A stretch of 43,796 nt of DNA from an uncultured Lentisphaeria bacterium. GTDB taxonomy: Bacteria; Verrucomicrobiota; Lentisphaeria; Victivallales; Victivallaceae. The notes beneath the pieces are model-generated. The model was not told the origin of the DNA, ran no database searches, and saw only the letters and a list, made by a program, of their open reading frames with translations. Position 1 is the first letter of the stretch. Every line of letters begins with the position of its first letter. The position numbers were made by a program, and so were the translations under genes. Shown one piece after another: positions 33,642 through 41,110 of this stretch. The stretch is from assembly GCA_903863035.1 (NCBI GenBank), contig CAIPAT010000106.1:1-43796 (forward strand), written 5' to 3'.

Positions 33642-33666
33642 ATTAGGAGCCGTTCAAAAATAACAT
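33642..33666. repeat. Solo end of repeat family A
   Basis: ATTAGGAGCCGTTCAAAAATAAC resembles the family A end (TTAAGGAGCCGTAAAGAAATAAC) with a few changes. No second end is found nearby, so it is a remnant. Confidence 0.5.
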
Positions 33667-33702
33667 ATCGTTATCCAGACGCAAATCAACAGACAAACTT
33701 TT

Positions 33703-34320
33703 TTATTGCGGCCATGGGAGCGACATTGCCGCGCCGACAAGCAGCGGGATGGAAAAGTTATCATCAATATGCAGTTTCTGCTCGTATAACTCCGCGGCCG
33801 CCGCCAGGACGATCCCGATGGCGCCTTTCAGGTACAGCGACGGCGGATAAGTGAAGATGCCGCCGCAGACGATCAGTACCACTGCGGAGGCGGCAATGAA
33901 TGCCAGTACGCCTTCAAGCGACTTGCCGCTGGCGAATTTCGTCCGTCCGAATTTCCGCCCGATCAGCGCGGCGGCAGTATCCCCGAACAGCATCACCGTA
34001 AAGGCGCAGACGGCGACCTGCGGTTTGAAGCAGAGGACGGTCAGGAATGCCGCCGCCGGCACATAGGGGCCGCCGCTCAGTTCGAACTTGCCTTCGCCGT
34101 GCGAATTTCGGAGCATCTGCCCGAAGCAGAGTTGATAAAGCGGGTGAATGACCGGCCATTGCTTGTAATATCCATACTCCACCAGCACATTCGCCGCCGC
34201 CAGCAGCAGGAAGAGCAGGGCGGCCCCGCCGGAAGGCAGGAAATACATTGCCGCCGCCATCCACGTTGAACTCAAATGAATCAGTTTACGATATATTTCC
34301 TGACGGTATGTTATCGGCAT
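33703..34320 (-). CDS. Dolichol/polyprenol kinase or CTP-phosphatidate transferase-like membrane protein
   Basis: 205 aa with about six hydrophobic segments. ITYRQEIYRKLIHLSSTW at the start, and MLFGDTAAALIGRKFGRTKFASGKSLEGVLAF in the second half, are the signature of the SEC59/dolichol kinase-CdsA-like family (GD..A..IG...G......KS.EG). It should use CTP to phosphorylate a polyprenol or diacylglycerol at the inner membrane. It could recycle undecaprenol for EPS synthesis, which would tie it to the flippase beyond the MITE cluster; this is inference. AAGGA lies 13 bases before the ATG. Confidence 0.8.
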   Translation of the reverse strand: MPITYRQEIYRKLIHLSSTWMAAAMYFLPSGGAALLFLLLAAANVLVEYGYYKQWPVIHPLYQLCFGQMLRNSHGEGKFELSGGPYVPAAAFLTVLCFKPQVAVCAFTVMLFGDTAAALIGRKFGRTKFASGKSLEGVLAFIAASAVVLIVCGGIFTYPPSLYLKGAIGIVLAAAAELYEQKLHIDDNFSIPLLVGAAMSLPWPQ

Positions 34321-34346
34321 GTATATTTATCTTTCCTTGTTAATTA

Positions 34347-34507
34347 AGGAGCCGTAAAGAAATAACCTTTACATCTCGCGCTTCTCCCGAATGCCTTTGT
34401 GTTTGCCGGTTCGTTACATACCTTCAGGTATGCGCCTTACCGGCAATTCCCAAAATCACTTCGGGATATTTCGCGGGACTTGTCAAGTTTATTTCTTGAC
34501 AGCTCCT
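34347..34507 (-). repeat. Dispersed palindromic repeat family A, copy 2
   Basis: 161 bp, inverse orientation to copy 1 (1-162) and differing from it at only a handful of positions. The same outer inverted repeats (AGGAGCCGTAAAGAAATAA at the left, TTATTTCTTGACAGCTCCT at the right) and the same central stem CATACC/GGTATG (34417-34432) are present. TA is found next to both ends, but a target duplication cannot be fixed with confidence. Twelve bases separate it from family B copy 3. Confidence 0.85.
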
Positions 34508-34518
34508 AATCCGGCATA

Positions 34519-34620
34519 TATACTCTGCGCAACTGAAAAATTAACCTGGATTGCAATTCCGCAATTGCCGCTCCGCAATCCTGCTTGTATATTTTAAAAT
34601 TATCAGCCGTGCAGAGTATA
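34519..34620. mobile_element. MITE-like repeat family B, short copy 3
   Basis: 102 bp. Terminal repeats TATACTCTGCGCAACTGAAA and, mirrored, ATTATCAGCCGTGCAGAGTATA-like right end match the 280-bp copies, but the interior is cut down to about 45 bp. An internal deletion derivative. It lies upstream of nothing obvious: genes on both sides run on the minus strand. Confidence 0.8.
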
Positions 34621-34681
34621 TAATACACTTTGTCCGCTAAACTGCAAGCAGCAGAAACGAACTCATAAATCGCGACATTGC

Positions 34682-36256
34682 TTACGGGTTCAGGTCGTCC
34701 GGGGCGCTGCCGCCAAGAAAACTTTTGATTCCACGGGGTATGAATGGAACTACGGACAACAGTTTTCTTTTTTCAGCTTTATTGACGAATATCGTCCATC
34801 CCGGCAGCAAATAGAGCAGGCCTGCGATCGGGCCGGCTAAAACCAGCAGCAGCAGATTCCACTCGGGGAGGGGGATGACCGCGGTGATCCATTTGAGAAA
34901 GAGTATCGCCGGAATACCAATGAGGAATGCAGGGAGGTAGACTTTCCAGACATAACTCCATATTGACTGTTCACAGAATTTTGCCGCAAGCGGAAAAACG
35001 ATGAATACGCTGATGATCAAGTTCGGAATCAGCGTTCCGAACGCGACTCCGGGAACGCCGAAATGAAATACCAGCAGAATACTCAGGCCCAGATTGGCAA
35101 TGCTTTCGATAACGTACAAGACGGCGACCAGACGATGTCTGCCTGCCATTTGCAGAAAATTAATGGGTGAACTGCGGAAAGCCACCAGAATATAGACTGA
35201 AATCAGCATGAGATACACGATAAACATGACATCATTAGTTGAGACTTTCAGCCAGGCATGCATGATCTGTCTGGCCAGCATCCCGAAGATAATCAACGCA
35301 CCGGTACTCAGGAAAACCGTCAGGCGGATACTGTTGAATAACATATCCTGCAACTGCTGCCGCTCTCCCGCTTTATGAAGAGACGCTACCAGCGGCGGTA
35401 TGTTCTCCTGGAACTGCATCGTCAAATTGCTCATGATTTCCGGAATCCTGGTACCCAGTTGATAAACGGTTACTCCGCCCATGCCCACCATCACCCCCAG
35501 GACAATCCGGTCGGTTTTGAAAATAATCATTCCGGCGATGGATACAATATAGGCGAACAGGCTGAAGTCGGCGATTTCGCGAATGGTTTTCATATTCAAC
35601 CCGGCGAGAGAGATTTTTAATCCAGGAATCAGTTTGAAAACAGCGACCGCCATCATAATGTTGGTCAGAAAGTTGGGGATTGCTGCAAAAATCGCCAGAC
35701 TGAGCAGCGAACCGTTAAACTTGAGAATAAGATAAACGCCGACGAATTCCAGTACCGTATTTATCAGCATGATGTAGTTGCGCAGATAGTGTCGTTTCAA
35801 GCCGACCAGTATTTCCGGAAAAATTCCGCCGGGGAAAACTCCGGCAATGCCGATCCCGAACAGGATGAAGGATAACCGGTAATACCAGATGTTGGCGCCG
35901 GGCGGAAGAACGAAAATATTTTGAATGAAGAACATCATCCCTGCCGCAAAAGAAATAATCAGGAGCGACATGGACAGATAACTGAAAAATACCGCTGAAA
36001 GAATCTTGCTGTAGTGTTCCACATCGCCGGAAAACGTGGCCTCCGCCGTATATTTCTGGACGGTTTTACCGAAGCCGAAGTCCAGCAGCAGTGAATAGCC
36101 GAATATAGCCCAGAGCAGTGTCCAGAACCCGTAATACTGATCGCCGAGACCCAGAAAAACTATTCTGGTAAGGATAATCGCGCTTACCATTCTTACGCCG
36201 AGGAGCAGATAATTGGTGGCGGTGTTTTTGAAAATAAGTTTCCCGAGTTTCCCCAT
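34682..36256 (-). CDS. Oligosaccharide flippase (Wzx-like)
   Basis: 524 aa with about thirteen to fourteen hydrophobic segments and the MOP-superfamily polysaccharide-export pattern: KLIFKNTATNYLLLGVRMVSAIILTRIVF at the N-terminus, DRIVLGVMVGMGGVTVYQLGTRI near the middle. It would flip the undecaprenyl-linked repeat unit across the inner membrane. No other flippase is in the window, so it most likely serves the EPS locus at 4862-23399 despite lying 11 kb beyond it. The basic C-terminal 40 residues are cytoplasmic. Confidence 0.85.
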   Translation of the reverse strand: MGKLGKLIFKNTATNYLLLGVRMVSAIILTRIVFLGLGDQYYGFWTLLWAIFGYSLLLDFGFGKTVQKYTAEATFSGDVEHYSKILSAVFFSYLSMSLLIISFAAGMMFFIQNIFVLPPGANIWYYRLSFILFGIGIAGVFPGGIFPEILVGLKRHYLRNYIMLINTVLEFVGVYLILKFNGSLLSLAIFAAIPNFLTNIMMAVAVFKLIPGLKISLAGLNMKTIREIADFSLFAYIVSIAGMIIFKTDRIVLGVMVGMGGVTVYQLGTRIPEIMSNLTMQFQENIPPLVASLHKAGERQQLQDMLFNSIRLTVFLSTGALIIFGMLARQIMHAWLKVSTNDVMFIVYLMLISVYILVAFRSSPINFLQMAGRHRLVAVLYVIESIANLGLSILLVFHFGVPGVAFGTLIPNLIISVFIVFPLAAKFCEQSIWSYVWKVYLPAFLIGIPAILFLKWITAVIPLPEWNLLLLVLAGPIAGLLYLLPGWTIFVNKAEKRKLLSVVPFIPRGIKSFLGGSAPDDLNP

Positions 36257-36323
36257 TGCGGCAGTTATCCTTAATGATTATGTTCTATTCCGGCGGTTCT
36301 CAATCGTTCATAGCAAGGCAGGC

Positions 36324-37619
36324 TTATGAATGATCTCCGTCAAATTTACTTTTGTTCAATTCAAAAATTACTTCTTCTTTTTTGCAAAAGTAAAGGTAAA
36401 GAGAATATATCGTCAAAAGTAAAAAAAATACCGCAGATAATGGAAAAACATCTATATCCTTGAGATAGTAATGGCATGTCTGGAAGAGATCGCCGATATG
36501 CGGCAGTTTGCATATCTGATGCGAGATACTTAAAATCAGCGAAAAAGGAGCGGCAAAAAAGCCAATGAACATGGCGGAAATCAGCATATTCACTTTATCA
36601 TTGTTGAGCATGAAAAAATAGAATTCAGCGAGGAGAATCAGTATTATCAAATTAATGTCATGAAGCCGGTGATAAGACAGCAGCATTGTAATACACATTA
36701 CAGCCAGAAGAAAATTCATCCCGAATGAATTCTTCATGCGCTCCCTGAAAATAATATATACAGCCAGCAGTCCGAAGATTGATTTTGCCAGAATGTTTAT
36801 AATGTTCGGTTTGAAGTACCCAAGGTTTAACAGGCTGTAACCACTTTCGGCATAGGTATTAAATCCTCCGGCAGAGATATATTGTTGAATAAGTTCTGCA
36901 TATCTGCTGTAAAGTTTGATGATGTTATGTCCGCAGAGCAACGGGGATATTGCGAAGAGCAGAAATACCAGAAACGAGGCGATGCAGAAAAGATAATTCT
37001 TTTTCATGAACAGCGCCGGCGCGAGAACTGTTAACATGGTGTATTTGGCAATAGCGGTAAAGGCGAATAAAATAATCCTGATCCACTTATTCCGGCAGTA
37101 AAGGCACAATACCAGAAATAAAGTCAGGAAGATAGTGCTTTGTCCAAGCCTGAATGTCATCGTTGCAGGAGTTGAATTTAGAAAGATAAAAGCCATAAAC
37201 AATAGCAGCAATGCTCTTACGTCTGGTTTTTTATAGTCAAAGTTGTCCAGCATGCGGGATTTTTTGAAAAATAGATAGACCAGACCGCACGCCGCAATAA
37301 TATTAAGCGAAAGATGGGTAATTATCGCCAGGTCAAGATTGAAGAGAATAAGCGGCGTGAAGAACAGAAAAGTTCCGGGGAATATAATAGGCGGACAATC
37401 CCATTCAATATTTTTAAGACTTTTTAAATTATATGGATCAAGATTATGCCAGATTGCTGCTGACGTATCAAGGTGGCAGACAAAATCAATGAGCTGGTTG
37501 TTCTTAAAGGTAATACTGATTCTGAGCAGGGTTAGCGCAAGCATGCAGAGAAGAATCAGGTAAAAAAGATTGCGGTTTACTGCTGTGTCAAATTTTAGAT
37601 ATTTTTTAATACTATTCAT
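36324..37619 (-). CDS. GT87-family (DUF2029) membrane glycosyltransferase
   Basis: 431 aa, about ten to eleven hydrophobic segments, GT-C fold. The first periplasmic loop carries IDFVCHLDTSAAIWHNLDPYN, with the conserved catalytic Asp and the DPYN end typical of GT87. FRLGQSTIFLTLFLV and AKYTMLTVLAPAL follow in the usual order. These enzymes use polyprenyl-phosphate sugars on the periplasmic side, so this gene adds a branch or cap after flipping. No clear ribosome site. It lies 67 bases after the phosphodiesterase-like... upstream gene region and is followed by the flippase. Confidence 0.78.
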   Translation of the reverse strand: MNSIKKYLKFDTAVNRNLFYLILLCMLALTLLRISITFKNNQLIDFVCHLDTSAAIWHNLDPYNLKSLKNIEWDCPPIIFPGTFLFFTPLILFNLDLAIITHLSLNIIAACGLVYLFFKKSRMLDNFDYKKPDVRALLLLFMAFIFLNSTPATMTFRLGQSTIFLTLFLVLCLYCRNKWIRIILFAFTAIAKYTMLTVLAPALFMKKNYLFCIASFLVFLLFAISPLLCGHNIIKLYSRYAELIQQYISAGGFNTYAESGYSLLNLGYFKPNIINILAKSIFGLLAVYIIFRERMKNSFGMNFLLAVMCITMLLSYHRLHDINLIILILLAEFYFFMLNNDKVNMLISAMFIGFFAAPFSLILSISHQICKLPHIGDLFQTCHYYLKDIDVFPLSAVFFLLLTIYSLYLYFCKKEEVIFELNKSKFDGDHS

Positions 37620-37669
37620 ATATTATCACGCTTTAATGACACCATTGCTTAAATATTTTTTTGACATGG

Positions 37670-38830
37670 TCAGGAACATATTTCATCAATCCTGGATTTC
37701 ATGATTTTGAAATAGTCTCCGACCCAGGCGGGAGGATTTGCAACCGGTGCAGACGAAATAAAACTGGCGAATGAATCTTTGTCTTCCGGGGCAAAACCAT
37801 GCATGCCGGGCAGTGCTTTGAGCCCCATGTCGCAAGGTTCGATCTGCCAGCCTGGATTCAGCAGAAAAATCGTTTGCCCATACATGTCATCCGGGAAATT
37901 AATACCATACTTTATCTTTTCTTCATGATTCAGGATGTGCCCGTTTGTTGATTGCGACAATAATTTGCATATTTGCTCTCTCGCCTTATCGTTAAAAAAC
38001 CACATTCTGGCCATTGTCGAATCGTATACTGCCACATAGTCCTTTCCGAACTTGAATCCAAGAGCTTCCACCTGTTTTTTCAGGTCTGAAGTGCCGGCCA
38101 GCGGGGTCATGCCGTGGTCGGATATGATAGAGAAGGTAAAGTCTTCATAATTCCCGGCGGCGGCTTCAAACAAGGTTTTTATTTGTGCGGAATACCATTC
38201 CAGTTTCTGCCGGATAGCGCTTTTATCCTTGATTTTCATGTGGAGCAGACCGTCCAGCGCGGCGGTGTAAAGGAATGCAAACTTGATCTCGCCTTTGTTA
38301 AGTTTCTCGAGAAGTTGGGCGATATTTTCAGTCTCTGATAGACGCCAGTCGGATATATGGTGCGGGACCTGCTTTCCAGTCAGCACGTCGGCCAGGTTTT
38401 CCACCGGGGCCAGGCCGCCGGGAATGAAAATGTCGTTTTTTTCAATATAATCGAAGTATGCAAGCCGGTCATAAGGCATGGAATACATTTCGAAATATCC
38501 GGTAAACCCATAAAAACGGGCAATTATTTTTGAAAGGATGTGTCTTACCCGCCAGCGGTTGAAAATCCGCGGCGGAAGATATTGCAGCATCAGCCAGCGG
38601 AATATTTTGAAAGGCGATTTCGCCGGAGCATAATAATAGAAGCTTAAATGTTTGTGCACTTCAGGAGGCTGCCCGGTAAGAATAGTCGGGATTGCCGTAG
38701 ACGAATAACCAAACTGCATTTTTACCGGATGCCGGTAAGGAAGGAGGTCATTCAGAAAACCATACTCATTGATGATTTCCCAGCCGAGCGCATCGATAAA
38801 CATGAAAATATGGACTTTCCCGCTACCCAT
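37670..38830 (-). CDS. Type I phosphodiesterase / nucleotide pyrophosphatase-like protein
   Basis: 386 aa from ATG 38830, which has AAGGA five bases upstream; the open frame goes back to a TTG at 38863. Alkaline-phosphatase superfamily: VHIFMFIDALGWEI gives the first metal Asp, FGYSSTAIPTILTG the Ser/Thr nucleophile region, YTAALDGLLHM the middle metal pair, TFSIISDHGMTPLAG the D-H pair, and LPGMHGFAP the last His. No signal peptide is visible, unusual for secreted members, so it may be cytoplasmic. It might cleave a nucleotide sugar or a phospho-substituent. Neighbours are EPS-type membrane genes. Confidence 0.8.
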   Translation of the reverse strand: MGSGKVHIFMFIDALGWEIINEYGFLNDLLPYRHPVKMQFGYSSTAIPTILTGQPPEVHKHLSFYYYAPAKSPFKIFRWLMLQYLPPRIFNRWRVRHILSKIIARFYGFTGYFEMYSMPYDRLAYFDYIEKNDIFIPGGLAPVENLADVLTGKQVPHHISDWRLSETENIAQLLEKLNKGEIKFAFLYTAALDGLLHMKIKDKSAIRQKLEWYSAQIKTLFEAAAGNYEDFTFSIISDHGMTPLAGTSDLKKQVEALGFKFGKDYVAVYDSTMARMWFFNDKAREQICKLLSQSTNGHILNHEEKIKYGINFPDDMYGQTIFLLNPGWQIEPCDMGLKALPGMHGFAPEDKDSFASFISSAPVANPPAWVGDYFKIMKSRIDEICS

Positions 38831-38874
38831 ATGCTTCCTTTCCGTGACCGTAATTTTAAACAACAGTTATAAAA

Positions 38875-39714
38875 TTACTTTTGTGGCTTGGTTTCTGACG
38901 CAGGCGTCGTCGCCGTCGCCGTCGCCGGTTTTTGTTCAGGCAGTGGCGGATTTACTGTAACAACCGCACTGGCGGCCGGAGCCGGTGCTGCTTTGACAGC
39001 TGTTGCCGGAGCCGGTGCTGCTTTGACAGCTGTTGCCGGAGCCGGTGCTGCTTTGACAGCTGTTGCCGGAGCCGGTGCTGCTTTGACATCTGTTGCCGGA
39101 GCCGTCGTCGCCGTCACAGGTTTCTGCTCCGGGGAGGTTGCGCTGGCATCGGGAACTGGTTTGGCATCGGTCGTTATGAACGGCTTCTTGCTGCCTTTGC
39201 CGGGGTTGCCGGGTTTATCTTTGGGAATATATCCGATTTTGGCCAGATATTCGGCTGCGTGATATTCGGTATAAATTGTGGCATAAGTCAGCGCGGTTCT
39301 GCCGGCGTTGTCTGTTGCATTCAAATCGGCGTCATTTTCAATCAGCAGCTGGAGGGTGGTCATATCCCCGTTCATCGCGGCGAACATCAAGGGCGTTCTG
39401 TTCAGGTTATCTTTGCAGTTTACATTAGCGCCGGCTTTTATCAGATAATCTGCAACATCATTGTTATCGTAATAAATTGCATATATTAACGGAGTCCAGT
39501 CGTCTTTTTTGTCACGGAAGTTCAGCGGGGCTCCTCTTTTGATCAAACGCTTGGCTGTAAGATTTTCATTGCGGGAGATGGCGTCCAGCAAGGCTTCGCC
39601 GAGTCTGTAATTGTCTTTTTCGCCTAAGTTATATTGCTGTGTTTTGCAGGAGCATAAAACGAATACCAGGAGGCTCGGAACAATCAAACTCAAAATGATT
39701 TTTGTAATTTTCAT
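38875..39714 (-). CDS. Ankyrin-repeat lipoprotein with Ala/Pro-rich repeat tail
   Basis: 279 aa. Lipoprotein signal with lipobox VLCSC (Cys about 23). Four ankyrin repeats (about 36-160): LLDAISRNENLTAKRLIKRGA, TPLIYAIYYDNNDVADYLIKAGA, TPLMFAAMNGDMTTLQLLIENDA, TALTYATIYTEYHAAEYLAKIG. From about 170 the protein is Ala/Pro/Thr/Lys-rich, with a decapeptide APAPATAVKA repeated four times, ending in Lys-rich SETKPQK. The tail may span the periplasm or peptidoglycan while the ankyrin part binds a partner. Partner unknown. GAGGG lies about 9 bases before the ATG. Confidence 0.82.
   Translation of the reverse strand: MKITKIILSLIVPSLLVFVLCSCKTQQYNLGEKDNYRLGEALLDAISRNENLTAKRLIKRGAPLNFRDKKDDWTPLIYAIYYDNNDVADYLIKAGANVNCKDNLNRTPLMFAAMNGDMTTLQLLIENDADLNATDNAGRTALTYATIYTEYHAAEYLAKIGYIPKDKPGNPGKGSKKPFITTDAKPVPDASATSPEQKPVTATTAPATDVKAAPAPATAVKAAPAPATAVKAAPAPATAVKAAPAPAASAVVTVNPPLPEQKPATATATTPASETKPQK
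38975..39103. repeat. 30-bp tandem repeat inside the ankyrin lipoprotein gene
   Basis: Unit GCCGGAGCCGGTGCTGCTTT plus GACAGCTGTT, four copies (38975-39094) and a partial fifth. The first three are identical at DNA level and the fourth has one change (GACATCTGTT), so expansion is recent. Each unit codes for ten residues on the minus strand, so copy-number changes keep the frame. Confidence 0.95.
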
Positions 39715-39790
39715 AGTCTATAACCCTCGATTTATTATTAATTTAGCAGATTTTATTTAAGAATCCACTATAGATTCGATTATTTTTATA

Positions 39791-39820
39791 TTGACCGGCA
39801 AAATATGATAAAAATAAAAT
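39791..39820 (+). promoter_or_regulatory. Candidate promoter for the small membrane protein
   Basis: TTGACC (39791-39796), 18-base spacer, TAAAAT (39815-39820), about 130 bases before the start at 39949. Each box matches five of six consensus bases. Confidence 0.45.
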
Positions 39821-39948
39821 TACACAATTGGATTTGAAGATATCAGGTCAAGGGGTAACTTTACTCAAAGGTAAAAGAACTGTTCCGGCAGATGTTAATG
39901 CGCATCCGCGGCCGGCACTGGCTGTTATTTATAAATAAGGAATTAATT

Positions 39949-40269
39949 ATGCCGCTGCTCACCGAAAAGGAAAACAAGCAGATTCTTGAATTCATCAGGA
40001 ATGTTGAATTCAAAGATGACCGCAAAAAAGTTCCTTACTGGATGTTGCGTTATGTTTGCGCTTTGATCAGTCTTTTTTTCTTTATCATCACACCAATTCT
40101 TTTTCTCAGTGGAAGAGGTTTTTTGTGTGCGATACCGCTGCTGCTGGCGGTGTGCTGGCTGTTTGCCGGTATTATTTTTCATGTGCAATGGCTGCGGTAT
40201 ATGGAGATCGCCGCTTTGAAAGCGGCGCTTTATCCTGTCGGCCAAAATGAAAAAATAACTGAAACATGA
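39949..40269 (+). CDS. Small membrane protein of unknown function
   Basis: 106 aa. An N-terminal soluble, charged part (MPLLTEKENKQILEFIRNVEFKDDRKK) is followed by two membrane helices (about 35-55, FFFIITPILFLSG..., and 60-80, AIPLLLAVCWLFAGIIF) and a short tail. The open frame extends to 39892, but ATG 39949 has AAGGA seven bases upstream and fits. No motif recognised. MITE family B copy 2 begins four bases after the stop, so its 3' end and any terminator may have been displaced. Confidence 0.65.
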   Translation: MPLLTEKENKQILEFIRNVEFKDDRKKVPYWMLRYVCALISLFFFIITPILFLSGRGFLCAIPLLLAVCWLFAGIIFHVQWLRYMEIAALKAALYPVGQNEKITET

Positions 40270-40273
40270 TTGT

Positions 40274-40577
40274 TATACTCTGCACGTCTGAAAATTTAAC
40301 ATATACTCTGCACTGCTGAAAATTTACCATAGATTGCCAAGATTTTAAGAATTGGTTCGTATTCTGAGAAGCTGCCGATACCGGGGTATCGAAGGCCTCG
40401 AATAGCGCGAATTAAGACTCAAAAGCTCGCAATCCCGCAATTGCGGGATGAATGTCTTGCGTTCGTCTTTTTTCGTTCCTTCTTCCGGCGATATTTATAT
40501 CGCCTGTCAGTCGGATCGAAAAAATCCAATCCACAATCCTATTCATCTATGTTAAATTTTCAATCTTATAGAGTATA
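40274..40577. mobile_element. MITE-like repeat family B, copy 2, with duplicated left end
   Basis: A full element of 276 bp at 40302-40577 (ends TATACTCTGCACTGCTGAAA and ...TTATAGAGTATA). It is preceded by an extra 28-bp left end at 40274 (TATACTCTGCACGTCTGAAA). The interior matches copy 1. An 18-bp perfect palindrome centred on CCCGCAATTGCGGG lies inside. The tandem left ends suggest one element inserted into the end of another, or slippage. Confidence 0.85.
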
Positions 40578-41110
40578 ATATTGAAAAGTGTTATTTTATC
40601 ACTACATCCCGTAGGAGCAACTGGCGAATCCGTCGAAGCATAAAATGAGTGTGCTGGCGTTAATCTGCAAATTAATTCCGGAAAATCTTGTGTAATTGTC
40701 ATGAGAGTACGGCGTGGACAGCAATAGCAGATTTAGCAGTTGTTTAACGGAATAGCCGGAAAGATAAACAAAGCCGGTACGGAGACCGGCGTTCCCGGGG
40801 GGAAATCCGAAAGGGGGGCGGGACTTCCCGGGATCGCCAATCTCCGTATTGGCAGGCTGTTGCTACATCAGAACACGCTGCCATTCGCTTCGTGCCTCGG
40901 TATATGTCCCCCGGAAATGCCCCGTTACAAGCGCAGCAGCAGGAAAGCCACTCGTGCCGGTGATTAGGCATCGAGCCATTGGCAGGCGCAATTCGTAACC
41001 TTTAAAATTGTGCTATGGCATAATTTCACTGGAAAATGTTGTTCACTGCTTGACTTTCCTGAATAAAGGTGATTTCTTAAATAAGAAAATATTAAATAAC
41101 AGGAAATATC
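40578..41110. repeat. Gene-free 533 bases with two CTCCG-loop hairpins
   Basis: No convincing gene. On the minus strand at 40773-40799 is CCCGGGAAC followed by stem GCCGGT/ACCGGC with loop CTCCGT. On the plus strand at 40827-40853 is CCCGGGATC followed by stem GCCAAT/ATTGGC with the same loop. Both belong with the hairpin at 23715-23741. The last 100 bases before 41111 are AT-rich and should hold the toxin-antitoxin promoter, but no clear box pair was found. Confidence 0.65.

Noticed and set aside
1..34507. A 34-kb composite transposon bounded by repeat A
   Set aside because: The repeats are short, non-coding and appear to belong to a dispersed family (a solo end is present at 33642). No transposase lies between them.
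38975..39103. Possible CRISPR array
   Set aside because: The 30-bp units are directly adjacent, with no spacers, and are in frame with a protein.
38888..39262. Gly/Ala-repeat open frame on the plus strand
   Set aside because: Reverse reading of the Ala/Pro repeat in the ankyrin lipoprotein; the lipobox and ankyrin motifs identify the real strand.
40740..40971. 75-codon open frames on both strands
   Set aside because: They coincide with the two GC-rich hairpins; no ribosome site and no recognisable protein.
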